NCBI GenBank assembly: GCA_029339505.1
Contig: JAQISU010000119.1
Coordinates: 913,001 to 977,000 of the forward strand
Reading direction: 5' to 3'
Length of the DNA: 64,000 bases
Origin: Unio delphinus
Lineage: Eukaryota > Mollusca > Bivalvia > Unionida > Unionidae
A program made the translations under genes and the position numbers. How positions within the stretch are numbered: the first letter of the stretch is position 1; every line of letters starts with the position of its first letter. Positions 37,988-48,955 of the stretch are shown here, in pieces. Under the pieces are notes generated by a model. That model searched no databases. It was not told the DNA's origin and was given only the letters and a program-made list of their open reading frames with translations.

Positions 37988-38450
37988 TATTGTGATGACA
38001 TCAATATAGAAATAGAAATATGAATCACGTCCACAAAGTGGTGTAAAAGAAGATTTAGTTTTGGTAAAATAACCCTTATTACTTTAGAATGAAAAAGAAA
38101 ATCTATTGATTCTCTGAATTTTTGTATGCTCTATCATTAAAAATATTCTTTTAATTTTAGGCGTCAAATTTTTTTTAAAATTTCTGTACCTAATTTAATT
38201 TTATTATGACATTTTGGATTGGGACAAAATTTTAGCCCTTTGCCTAACAGTACATAACCATTATCACTTAATTTTCTTCGGTTGTTTATGGATTATATTT
38301 TGTTCTTCAGATGTTTCTTCTTTACTCTTTCGTAAATTGTTCAGTTTTTCCTACTGCTTCAGAAGCATATTATATTTCGTTGATTCAGATTTCTGATATA
38401 CTTCTTGCTTGATCGAATCTGAAAAGGCGTTGTCCATCTGTACTCTAGGC

Positions 38451-39221
38451 CTACTGTGTACCGTATCTAACAATGTAACATCACATGCATTGATAATTAT
38501 GTTTTGAAAAATGATTTTGCCATTATAAAATGGTCTGTTTGTTCAGATGGAAGCTTTTTCGTTGATTTATTGTTGTAAAAATAGTACAATGTACTTTTAC
38601 TAGTTCAATTTTGTGACTATATTTTATGCACAACAAATGAAAATGCAACGTCTGTTAGAATGAACTAAATTATTCGTTCTTCTTTCTATCTAAATACTTT
38701 CCACTGAAATAAAAACCGTCACAAAATGAATCTCAAATGGGTAATGATATAATACTTAATTTATGAAACGAGTTGAATAATGTCCAGCGTTTGCGAGCCT
38801 TGGGCTTCGTGATCGTTGCAATTTATGAATATTTAAATTCATACCTCGACATTGGGTGCGTAGATATTTCAATACATGGATGCTCACGGTTGTTGATGTT
38901 TAATTCCCTTATTTAGCTTATATTATAATTTAAAAAAAAAATTATATTCAAAATACCGTATCCCAGACTGTATTGATCATATATCGAGCAAGATATCGTT
39001 ATCCAAGACAGAAGATACACATTTGCCTCATTTTGGTCACCCATTTTACTCCCCAGCAAACACATTAATTCCAAAACAAAATTCCGAAATAAAAATCAAA
39101 TAAGAATGATACATTTTCTTAATATATTATTTTTGATGGTTATCCTAACATATATAATATTTCTTACGGTTACTTACCAGATTTATCTAAAATAATGTGT
39201 TTTGTTTCGTACGGGTATGCG
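38451..39221. other. AT-rich spacer upstream of the Penelope-like element
   Basis: No ORF or repeat recognised; part may be 5' sequence of the element. Confidence 0.4.
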
Positions 39222-39662
39222 TTACTTAATACATTTTAACTCCGGAACCTGACAAGTTTGGTTGTGGATTTTATGCAGGCCTAACGGCACTTCGGTGTAA
39301 CCGGCCAGTGAGATGCAAATTAAACGATAGAAAAAATTAGATACGATCCATGAAAGAAGAAGATATGATACAGGTAATCCTAGATTATAAAACGCCTCAC
39401 CCGATAGGCCTATATACGTTGTTTCTGCCGCCATCCCAAAGCTGAACTGATATAGTATATTATAAATTACGCAGTATCCGGCCTGCTCGCCACCGGCACT
39501 TGATTCTGGGTCAGTTAATATATACACTGGTACTTCTACTATAGTGATATATGTCATGATTTTAGAAACGTTGATTACATTAGCAAAGTTTGGATAGCAA
39601 GTGACAAACATATATTCTCTCAGTCTCTTCTTCTTAGCATTCTTTAAACTAGACGACCCCAT
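39222..39662 (-). CDS. Unidentified ORF with hydrophobic segments
   Basis: A 146-codon intact frame, unusually long for unique sequence in this window. After a basic N-terminus (KNAKKKRLREY) there are hydrophobic stretches at about residues 27-50, 63-78 and 97-120, the last including LPVSYLLLSWIVSNFF. Cys occurs at 22, 64, 116, 137 and 144, and a potential glycosylation sequon NQT lies near residue 134. I do not recognise the family. It could be an exon of a multi-pass membrane protein, a transposon ORF or chance. No clear splice sites were confirmed, and the ATG at 39,660-39,662 is only the first in frame. Confidence 0.3.
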   Translation of the reverse strand: MGSSSLKNAKKKRLREYMFVTCYPNFANVINVSKIMTYITIVEVPVYILTDPESSAGGEQAGYCVIYNILYQFSFGMAAETTYIGLSGEAFYNLGLPVSYLLLSWIVSNFFYRLICISLAGYTEVPLGLHKIHNQTCQVPELKCIK

Positions 39663-40128
39663 GTCCTAAGTCTAAGAAGAGAGTCTATTTCGTTACCAAT
39701 TTTGACGCATCGCATATAATTATTTGTGTGTGTGTGCGACACTCTTGCAAATGCACTGGTGAAAATAATCCATTGGAGAGTAATATAGGCGATTTTATTA
39801 GTACGCTGGGCGTAGGGCTGATCATGACTACGTGTGGCCAGAGTATCGGTATCGAGATTGGTATGCTACTGCAAACACTAATTCTGTCTACATTATAAGG
39901 ACGACCATAGGTTTAGGCCTGAAGTGCTCAGAGCCCCCTCAAGAGTGGGGCCTGGGATGCTCGCATTACTTGCCACCCCCAAACACCGTTCATGCAAAAC
40001 AACAATAATATCACATAGAAAACTCAGGTTTATAGGAAAATTACATTTTAAAAAAACCCTAGGGATTCCCTAAGTATTTCTGATATTTATCATAATATTA
40101 ATTTTGGAACAAAATTTTCTATTGAATG
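39663..40128. other. Unassigned spacer
   Basis: Contains a short TG run near 39,725 and nothing else recognised. Confidence 0.4.
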
Positions 40129-40482
40129 TACAGTGTTGTTGTTGTTTTGGGGTTTAATGCCATTTCTCAGAGCAAGATAGGACATACACTGTGGCAAAAA
40201 ATAATAATTGGTAGAAGAAAAACACTGGAAACCACACACCCCAAAAGAATCACTGGCAGATTTTTACATTCCCAAAAAGACCCATTCAGAGACTCGAACC
40301 CATGCAGACAGGTGAGATGGCAGTGATCAGTAAAGGTGAGTAGCAGCAGACAGGTGAGATGGCAGTGATCGGTGTAGGTGACTATTAGTAGCAGACAGGT
40401 GAGATGGTAGTGATCGGTATAGGTGAGTAGCAGCAGACAGGTGAGATGGCAGTGGCTTTATGACACTCAGGGCCCCAAGTGT
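40129..40482 (-). mobile_element. tRNA-derived SINE, family B, with amplified head region
   Basis: In minus orientation it starts GGGGCCCTGAGTGTCATAAAG (degenerate A-box region), has B box GGGTTCGAGTCTC (about 40,290) and ends in GGCATTAAACCCCAAAACAAC with an (AAC)n tail at 40,134-40,146. It aligns with the copy at 56,806 (CTGCCATCTCACC, CTGTCTGCATGGGTT, CTGCCAGT, TTTTTGCCA). Between A and B boxes the segment containing CACTGCCATCTCACCTGTC is present four times instead of once. Confidence 0.75.
40300..40455. repeat. About 40-bp tandem repeat inside SINE family B, 4 units
   Basis: Units with CAGACAGGTGAGATGGCAGT and GATCGGTGTAGGTGAGTAGC. The single-copy equivalent is seen in the SINE at 56,806, so the array arose within the element. 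Confidence 0.85.
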
Positions 40483-40885
40483 TTTTGGAGCACTGTATTG
40501 CATCCTTCGAAACATGCATTTAAAATAATCCGAGACTGGACACCTAAAGAAACATTTATTGCCTCTCTTAGTATTATAAAGAAATTTTTAAAAAATGCAT
40601 TTTTCAGAATAGCGAAATATCAAAATTCTTTTAAAACTGATTGTGCAGTTTAATGTTTTATAAACTTGCTTGTATATCACAAAGCAAATCATGCTACTCG
40701 TTTGAAAATAAGCAAAAATATATAGTGAAGATACGTTGCATGTTCCCATATTATCATAACAAAGAACCACCTCTGTTACTAAAATAATACTATTGACAGA
40801 TCCTATAAAACTTTTTATAACATCCTGTAGATGCAGAAGAATGGCACATAAAAGACAAAAAAGAGAGTAAGAGCAAAACATAACT

Positions 40886-41379
40886 ATTAGATGATAATTG
40901 CCTTGAGTAGATGATCATATTAGATGATAATTGCCTTGAGTAGATGATCATATTAGATGATAATTTCCTTGAGTAGATGATCATATTAGATGATAATTGC
41001 CTTGAGTAGATGATCATATTAGATGATAATTGCCTTGAGTAGATGATCATATTAGATGATAATTGCCTTGAGTAGATGATCATATTAGATGATAATTTCC
41101 TTGAGTAGATGATCATATTAGATGATAATTGCCTTGAGTAGATGATCATATTAGATGATAATTGCCTTGAGTAGATGATCATATTAGATGATAATTGCCT
41201 TGAGTAGATGATCATATTAGATGATAATTGCCTTGAGTAGATGATCATATTAGATGATAATTGCCTTGAGTAGATGATCATATTAGATGATAATTGCCTT
41301 GAGTAGATGATCATATTAGATGATAATTGCCTTGAGTAGATGATCATATTAGATGATAATTGCCTTGAGTAGATGATCA
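40886..41379. repeat. 33-bp tandem array, 15 copies
   Basis: The unit is ATTAGATGATAATTGCCTTG plus AGTAGATGATCAT. Only one substitution recurs (GCC to TCC, in two units), so the array is young or homogenised. 33 is a multiple of 3, so the minus strand stays open for 197 codons (40,790-41,383) as MIIYSRQLSSN repeats. I regard this ORF as a by-product. Confidence 0.97.
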
Positions 41380-41436
41380 ACAACTAAAAAATAATCCCAG
41401 AAGATATAAAAATGAACGATAAAATCACTTACAAAA

Positions 41437-43002
41437 TCATAAACCATAACATTCATGCCTCTTGGGAACAATAATAATAATATTATGTGCCATTCTTTTG
41501 CATCTATCTCTGTCTACTATTATTTCTTCTGACAGGATTGTTTGCGCTAGTTCAAGTGTTGTCTTAATCGATGTTGTTGTTGTTTTCTGTTTGTTTCTTA
41601 GTTCTTCTAGTTGGCTGATCGTATGTTCTAGGCATTCATCGTAGTCTAATAGGTACATATTTATCTACTCTTCTGTCAAATCTGATTGAATTGGTTCAGT
41701 TGTTTTTGTCTTTGTTGGTGTTGTATTTTTCAATATGTTACACTCCTTATCTCCTATTTCATTATTTTGACCAGGTCTTTGTTTTATCTGTTTTTTTTTT
41801 TTCTTCTATATTTCTCAGGTTATTGTTCATTTGTGCATGCTTGTTCTTATTTTCTACTTGCGTTTTCTCCCATTGTTTGTTTCTGTTCTTGAGTCTCATC
41901 TTATTGTTGTTTCTGTTTTCCTATCTCTTGTTTCTGTTTTTCATATTGTTGCTGTTTTTTTGTCCTTTTTGTTTCTGAAGTTGTTTCTGTCCTGATTGTT
42001 GCTGTTGGTTTTCTCTATTGTTGTTTTTGTTTCCCAGTTTCTTATTTTTGTTTTGTTGGGATTGCTTTCTTGTGACTGTTTTTGTTCCTCTTTTTGTTGT
42101 TGTTTTGAGCTTATCCTTTTTTCTTCATTTTTCTTTTTCCCCTGTTGTAATTGTTGGTTTTGTTTCATCTGTTCTTCCTTGTGCTTTATTTTTGGGAAGA
42201 TTTCTACCATTACCATGTAGGTTTGTTTGTTTTGGTCTTTATTCTCTTTGCTTGTCGCTGCTTGGGTTTCCTCTAAATTGTATTGGCATTTTTTTGGAGT
42301 GTGACCTGTGTTTCCACATCAGTTACAAATAAAGTCTGTGGTCTATACAAACTTTGTACCATGATATGGTTAGTAAGCCATGTAGATAAAAGACCCTTTT
42401 CATTTCCCTGAGTTTGGTTCTTTTTATTTCTAAAATTCTTATTGCATTGTATATCATGGTTTGCAGAATGGTAGCCAGTCTTGATGTTAGTAATTTTATT
42501 CCAAACTTTTTCTCAAAGCTTTCGACTGTTACTTCTAGATGTATTTCCATTGGTAAGTCTGGTAGGTGAAGCTCTTCTGTTTCATTTTCTTTCTTCTTTT
42601 GAATTTGTACAGGTTGGTTTTACTGTAACATTTTCACATCTGATGTTTATTTTGCAGTATGGAATAATCGGCACATTCCTTCTGGGTTGTGGTATGTATC
42701 CTTTGTAGCTGTTTCTGTTTATATGTTTGGTTGATGTAGTCTGGATTTATGACTTTCAAAGCTATCATGACTGTAAATGTTGATGGTATCCCATCTCTTT
42801 GAATATTAGATATGTCCAATTGTTGAGTACCTTCCGTGTCAGAAAACACGATGAAAGGTCCATCGTCTGTTTCTATTCTCATTATCTTAATGAATTTCGC
42901 CAACCTTTTTATCTCCTTATGTGCAGCCACCATGTTACCTTGCTTTCTTGTCAATGTCTTGTGAGTAATATTTACTCCTTGTGGTTTCTGTTTTATTTCC
43001 AA
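41437..43002 (-). pseudogene. Retroelement ORF1/gag-like gene with CCHC zinc knuckle, broken
   Basis: Three open segments in one orientation (42,634-43,002; 41,941-42,216; 41,437-41,658), plus decayed frames between them, read like one protein. The N-terminal part contains ETDDGPFIVFSDTEGTQQLD. A CX2CX4HX4C zinc knuckle (CGNTGHTPKKC) lies at 42,286-42,327, with an in-frame stop at its third position. A long Gln/Lys/Asn-rich linker follows, then a helical C-terminus ending near HECYGL. Zinc-knuckle ORF1 or gag proteins bind element RNA. No reverse transcriptase follows on this strand, where the 33-bp array and a SINE are found instead. The identity as LINE ORF1 rather than gag is inferred. Confidence 0.6.
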
Positions 43003-43119
43003 TTTTATATTTTTTTTTTTTAAAGATACATTTTCAATGTTCCATGATTCTATTTAAACTTGTTGAAGTAATTTTATTTCACATTTCATCCCCTGTGGGC
43101 TTTCTTGCAGTTTGCTTCA

Positions 43120-43885
43120 TATGTGCCATGCTGGTCATACTTGATTCAGTAGATATGACAGATGATACAATCTAGTCATACTTGATTAGACAGTTATGAC
43201 AGATGATACATTGCAACCTGGTCATACTTGATAAATCAGGTATTACAGATGTTGCGATCTGGTTATACTTGATTAGGCAGGGATGACAGATGATAAATTC
43301 TGGTATTAATTCAACAGGTATGATGGATGATACAATCTGGTCATGCTTGATTCAACAGGTATGACAGATGACATGATCTGGTCATACTTGATTCAACAGG
43401 TATGACAAATTACACAATATGGTCATACTTGATTTAACAGATATGACAAATGACACGCTCTGGTCATACTTGATTCAACAGGTATTACAGATTATACAAT
43501 CTGGCCATACTTGGTTCAACAGGTATGACAAATGACACAATCTGGTCATACTTGATTTCATAGGTATGACAGATGATACAATCTGGTCATACTTGATTCA
43601 ACAGGTATTACAATTAAGAATCAGGTCATACTTTCAACAGGTATTTCAGATAACACAATCTGGTCATACTTGATTCAACAGATATTACAAACAACAATCT
43701 GGTCATACTTTCAACAGTTATTACAGATGATACAATCTGGTCATACTTGATTCAACAGGTATAACAAATGACACAATCTGGTCACACTTGATTCATCATA
43801 TATGACAGATGATACGATCTGGTCATACTTGATTAGACAGGTATGACAGATGATACAATCTGGTCATACCTGATTTGACAGATGA
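43120..43885. repeat. Degenerate 41-bp tandem array, about 19 copies
   Basis: Units like ACAATCTGGTCATACTTGAT followed by TCAACAGGTATGACAGATG at about 41-base spacing, with many substitutions and small deletions, so older than neighbouring arrays. Confidence 0.93.
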
Positions 43886-44455
43886 TGAATAATAAAACAA
43901 TACAAGTGAAAAGCATCAAAGTACTTAAGCTATTTGCTGACATTATATTGGGTATAAATGTTTGAAGGTACAAATGTTTTAGTAGTAATTGTCTTAGTAA
44001 ATGTACAGCTTTTTTTTTGGTGGGGTTTCCATTGTCCATGTTTTTATGTGATAGTCCTTGTTGCAACAACTGTTTGAAGTATGATGGATCATCCTTTTTT
44101 ATTTTTATTTTATTGTTAGTCATAAATTAGTTGTCCGCTGGGACAGTTCACTGTATTTAGAAATTGACTGTCATGATTTTCATGTGGCATTAAACCCTGG
44201 GAATTTCACAACATAAATAGCCAGTGACAAATGATTTGCCAGGCTCCTATCTCCTAGATACATGACTTGTATTGTTCACATTGCCCTGTATAGTACCTGC
44301 AGATAAAACAACTTGAAATTTGTCAGGTTGCAGATGGAATTTTTTTTTGTTTTTCTGCTTGATTATATTTGGAATAAATACTTAACATCAAAATGAGCTT
44401 GAAAAACACACTGAACTCAGGTCCTTGTTGTCTAAAAATGTATGATTTATTTTAC
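43886..44455. other. Unassigned spacer
   Basis: A minus-strand frame at 43,833-44,123 includes DDPSYFKQLLQQGLSHKNMD, but it runs into the 41-bp array and has no family hallmark. Nothing else recognised. Confidence 0.35.
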
Positions 44456-44456
44456 G

Positions 44457-46003
44457 ACAGGGTGTCAAACTCAAATAGCGACGAGGGCCACATGAAGGCT
44501 AGTACAACGGCCCAAGGGCTACATCACTGAAATCTTTTCATACAGCAATACAAAATTTTTTATGATTTAGGACTGGGTGTCAAACTCAAATAACCATGAG
44601 GGCTACAAGTGGACCACCATATTTCCGGCCTATAAGTCAATACCTTTTTAAACTCAAATAACCATGAGGGCTACAAGCAGACTAGTTCATTGGCCCAAGG
44701 ACTACATCACTGAAATCTTTACATACAGTAATAAAATTTTTTTTATGATTTAGGACTGGGTGTCAAACTCAAATAATCATGAGGGCTACAAGCAGACTAG
44801 TTCATTGGCCCAAGGACTACATCACTTAAATCTTTACATACAGTAATACAAATTTTTTTATGATTTAGGACAGGGTGTCAAACTCAAATAATCATGAGGG
44901 CTACAAGTAGACTAGTTCATTGGCCCAAGGGCTACATCACTTAAATCTTTTCATTCAACAATAAAAAAATTTGTATGATTTAGGACAGGGTGTCAAACTC
45001 AAATAACCATGAGGGCTACAAGCAGACTAGTTCATTGGCCCAAGGACTACATCACTGAAATCTTTACATACAGTAATACAAATTTTTTTATGATTTAGGA
45101 CAGGGTGTCAAACTCAAATAACCATGAGGGCTACAAGCAGACTAGTTCATTGGCCCAAGGACTACATCACTGAAATCTTTACATACAGTAATACAAATTT
45201 TTTTATGATTTAGGACAGGGTGTCAAACTCAAATAATCATGAGGGCTACAAGCAGACTAGTTCATTGGCCCAAGGGCTACATCACTTAAATCTTTTCATT
45301 CAACAATACAAAATTTTGTATGATTTAGGACAGGGTGTCAAACTCAAATAATCATGAGGGCTACAAGCAGACTAGTTCATTGGCCCAAGGGCTACATCAC
45401 TTAAATCTTTTCATTCAACAATAAAAAAATTTGTATGATTTAGGACAGGGTGTCAAACTCAAATAACTATGAGGGCTACAAGCAGACTAGTTCATTGGCC
45501 CAAGGACTACATCACTGAAATCTTTACATACAGTAATACAAATTTTTTTATGATTTAGGACAGGGTGTCAAACTCAAATAATCATGAGGGCTACAAGCAG
45601 ACTAGTTCATTGGCCCAAGCGCTACATCACTTAAATCTTTTCATTCAACAATAAAAATTTTTGTATGATTTAGGACAGGGTGTCAAACTCAAATAACCAT
45701 GAGGGCTACAAGCAGACTAGTTCATTGGCCCAATTACTACATCACTGAAATCTTTACATACAGTAATACAAAATTTTGTATGATTTAGGACAGGGTGTCA
45801 AACTCAAATAACCATGAGGGCTACAAGCAGACTAGTTCATTGGCCCAAGGGCTACATCATTTAAATCTTTTCATTCAACAATACAAAATTTTGTATGATT
45901 TAGGACAGGGTGTCAAACTCAAATAACCATGAGGGCAACAAGCAGACTAGTTCATTGGCCCAAGGGCTACATCACTGAAATCTTTACATACAGCAATACA
46001 AAT
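44457..46003. repeat. 115-bp tandem array, about 13 copies, with hAT-like terminus
   Basis: The unit begins CAGGGTGTCAAACTCAAATA and contains GAGGGCTACAAGCAGACTAG, TTCATTGGCCCAAGG and CTACATCACT. Repeats start at 44,871, 44,986, 45,101 and 45,216, exactly 115 apart. CAGGGTGTCAAACTC resembles the terminal inverted repeat of hAT transposons (CAGGGGTGTCAAACTC). The most divergent first unit at 44,457 has the more ancestral-looking GACGAGGGCCACATG. The second unit carries a foreign insert with ATTTCCGGCCTATAAGTCAA (about 44,613-44,645). Confidence 0.93.
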
Positions 46004-46062
46004 GTTTTTGCTTGTGATCTTAAGACACTTTTATATGAATATAAATTTTCAGAAGGAATTCT

Positions 46063-47955
46063 TCTTCCAGATAATGATTGACATTATGAGTTCTAATGAT
46101 TGACATTATGAGTTCTAATGATTAACATTATGAGTTCTAATGATCGACATTATGAGTTCTAATGATTGGCATTATGAGTTCTAATGATTGGCATTATGAG
46201 TTTGAATGATTGATATTATGAGTTCTAATGATTGACATTACGAGTTCTAATGATTGGCATTATGAGTTCTAATGATTAACATTATGAGTTCTAATGATTG
46301 ATATTATGAGTTCTAATGATTGACATCACGAGTTTTAATGATTGGCATTATGAGTTCTAATGATTGACATTATGAGCTCTAATGATTGGCATTATGAGTT
46401 CTAATGATTGACATTGAGTTCTAATGATTGGCATTATGAGTTCTAATGATTGGCATTATGAGTTTGAATGATTGATATTATGAGTTCTAATGATTGACAT
46501 TACGAGTTCTAATGATTAACATTATGAGTTCTAATGATTGATATTATGAGTTCTAATGATTGACATCACGAGTTTTAATGATTGACATTATGAGTTCTAG
46601 TGATTGATATTATGAGCTCTAATGATTGGCATTATGAGTTCTAATGATTGACATTGAGTTCTAATGATTGGCATTATGAGTTCTAATGATTGGCATTACA
46701 AGTTCTAATGAATGGCATTACAAGTTCTAATGATTGGCATTACAAGTTTTAATGATTGCCATTATGAGTTCTAATGATTGACATTTTGAGTTCTAATGAT
46801 TGACATTTTTAGTTCTAATGATTGACATTATGAGTTCTAATGATTGGCATTATGAGTTCTAATGATTGACATTACGAGTTCTAATGATTGGCATTATGAG
46901 TTCTAATGAATGGCATTATGAGTGATAATGATTGACATTGAGTTCTAATGATTGGCATTATGAGTTCTAATGATTGGCATTATGAGTTCTAATGATTGAC
47001 ATTATGAGTTCTAATGATTGGCATCATGAGTTCTAATGATTGGCATCATGAGTTCTAATGATTGACATTATGAGTTTTAATGATTGACATTATGAGTTCT
47101 AATGATTGACATTATGAGTTCTAATGATTGACATTATGAGTTATAATGATTGGCATTATGAGTTCTAATGATTGGCATCATGAGTTCTAATGATTGACAT
47201 TATGAGTTCTAATGATTAACATTATGAGTTCTAATGATTGACATGGAGTTCTAATGATTGACATTATGAGTTCTAATGATTGACATTATGAGTTCTAATG
47301 ATTGACATTATGAGTTCTAATGATTAACATTATGAGTTCTAATGATTAACATTATGAGTTCTAATGATTGGCATCATGAGTTCTAATGATTGACATTATG
47401 AGTTCTAATGATTAACATTATGAGTTCTAATGATTAACATTATGAGTTCTAATGATTGGCATCATGAGTTCTAATGATTGACATTATGAGTTCTAATGAT
47501 TAACATTATGAGTTTTAATGATTGATATTATGAGTTCTAATGATTGACATCATGAGTTTTAATGATTAACATCATGAGTTCTAATGATTGACATTATGAG
47601 TTCTAATGATTAACATTATGAGTTCTAATGATTGACATGGAGTTCTAATGATTGACATTATGAGTTCTAATGATTGACATTACGAGTTCTAATGATTGGC
47701 ATTATGAGTTCTAATGATTGGCATTATGAGTTCTAATGATTAACATTATGAGTTCTAATGATTGGCATCATGAGTTCTAATGATTGACATTATGAGTTCT
47801 AATGATTAACATTATGAGTTCTAATGATTGACATATAGTTCTAATGATTGACATTATGAGTTCTAATGATTGACATTACGAGTTCTAATGATTGACATTA
47901 CGAGTTCTAATGATTTACATTATGAGTTCTAATGATTGGCATTACCAGTTCTAGC
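46063..47955. repeat. 22-bp tandem array, about 86 copies
   Basis: The unit is GATTGACATTATGAGTTCTAAT. Common variants are GATTGGCATT, GATTAACATT, GATTGATATT and shortened GACATGGAGTT or GACATTGAGTT. Repeated orders of variants indicate block duplications. Confidence 0.97.
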
Positions 47956-48721
47956 ATTAAAATATCCCTTTTAAAAACATGTATTCTAAGCGCACATGAT
48001 AGTAAGTTAGAGATGAAATCTGATGGAGGAACATAGACGACTTGAAAATAAATATGGGTTTAGATTTTAGAACAAGTTTTATTGACTTTGAAGGAAAGCT
48101 TTTGATCTTGGATTGAATAGTTTGTCAATAAATATGGTTCTTCTGCCAACTAGACCAGGAAACCCTCCATGTGACCGCGATGTCACTGTGATGATCGTTA
48201 CTATGGCAGTACTTGATGTAGACCAACTTGCTGTTCTCACTTCTTTACTTCTTTTGTACATGACTTAAAAGAGCACCATTCATGCCAGTACTTTTTTTCT
48301 GGTCCCCTACCGGTTTGGTATGGACTTTTGTATAATGTATTTGAGGGCTGATTAATCAATGAAAGTGCATTCTGCTGAATGGAGCTTAATTTTAGTCTTG
48401 ATATGAAACAGGTTACCAAAATTACTGAAAAATCAAAACCATTGCCCAGATAATCCATTTGAATATAATATTATTTTCAAAAACTGTAATTTGTGTAACT
48501 TTTGACATTAAATATACAGTTTGTAGACAAATCAAATATAGTAGGTATGTATATTGGTTTTTTATGCCATTATAGCAGCTTTTAAAATTTGTCTGCATTA
48601 TTTAATTTTTATTTTGTATTGGAAGTCATACTAATTTTTACTAACAAAAAATCTGGTTCTTTGTTGTTTTAAAATTATTTTTTAAACTACATGTAGTAAG
48701 TATAATTTTGAATTTCAGGTC
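47956..48721. other. Upstream region of the cysteine-rich gene
   Basis: No exon confirmed. A splice-acceptor-like AATTTCAG ends at 48,719, two bases before the first ATG, suggesting that a non-coding 5' exon lies further upstream. Unique AT-rich sequence otherwise. Confidence 0.4.
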
Positions 48722-48845
48722 ATGTGCACTTCATCACAGCGGAATGATCCTTTGAAGGCCTTCATCAATGTCCTGTTTACAGCGTTGGTGATTTTATATC
48801 ATGCAAGTATTGATGCTGAAATAAGGAATACATTCTGGAAGAATT
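48722..48845 (+). CDS. Cysteine-rich secreted/membrane protein, exon 1 (signal peptide)
   Basis: The ATG at 48,722 opens 41 codons plus one base. Residues 13-32 (AFINVLFTALVILYHASIDA) form a hydrophobic core and small-residue end typical of a signal peptide, with cleavage plausible after Ala28 or Ala32. The exon ends AAGAATT before the donor GTAAAG, giving phase 1, which fits the acceptor at 49,646; the same GTAAAG donor is used by exon 2. The start is supported by the signal peptide and the acceptor just upstream. The intron 1 insertion (48,956-49,460) does not affect the splice sites. Protein family unknown; the product would enter the secretory pathway. Confidence 0.6.
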
Positions 48846-48955
48846 GTAAAGTGGCCGATATCTACATTTCAATTGTCATTTTAAATATGTCAGCAGTTTG
48901 AGTAGTTAAAGAGTCATAAATAGATGTATAAGCTTTCTTTGATTTGATTGACAGT

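Larger units (their letters stand above)
35960..38450 (-). pseudogene. Penelope-like retroelement (RT plus GIY-YIG endonuclease), broken
   Basis: Minus-strand frames, interrupted by many stops, carry the whole domain order of Penelope-like proteins. The N-terminal block KGLKFCPNP lies at about 38,210-38,245. RT-N follows (KADKSNTIVSMNQKDYD...YRQLNNEKYYNHI, 37,680-37,790), then YIKNTTDFIKKLKSI (about 37,060). RT motif A is PFDVPSLYTNI (36,861-36,893), motif B MAPSYASLFTGKLE (about 36,652-36,692) and motif C FLDDIFM (36,588-36,609). The open frame 36,340-36,600 ends in the conserved NGIPYSQ. The GIY-YIG start VIYLITC...MQYVGQT lies at 36,010-36,085. An AT microsatellite and two SINE insertions split the element. 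Confidence 0.85.

Noticed and set aside
37819..38034. 71-codon minus-strand ORF of Ile-Tyr repeats
   Set aside because: Produced by the AT microsatellite inside the Penelope-like element.
40870..41379. CRISPR-like regular array
   Set aside because: Direct repeats without unique spacers; it is a simple minisatellite in a eukaryotic genome.
41686..42332. Several plus-strand ORFs rich in Phe, Leu, Cys and Val, resembling membrane proteins
   Set aside because: They are the reverse of the Lys/Gln-rich linker of the ORF1-like pseudogene; the hydrophobicity comes from T-rich complement.
43833..44123. 96-codon minus-strand ORF containing DDPSYFKQLLQQGL
   Set aside because: Its C-terminal part is translated 41-bp array and no family hallmark is seen; too weak to call.
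48160..48360. Plus-strand frame with CHCDDRYYGST and further cysteines, recalling a DSL/EGF-like domain
   Set aside because: An in-frame stop directly follows YYGST and no acceptor or donor pair makes an exon in phase with exon 1; probably chance.
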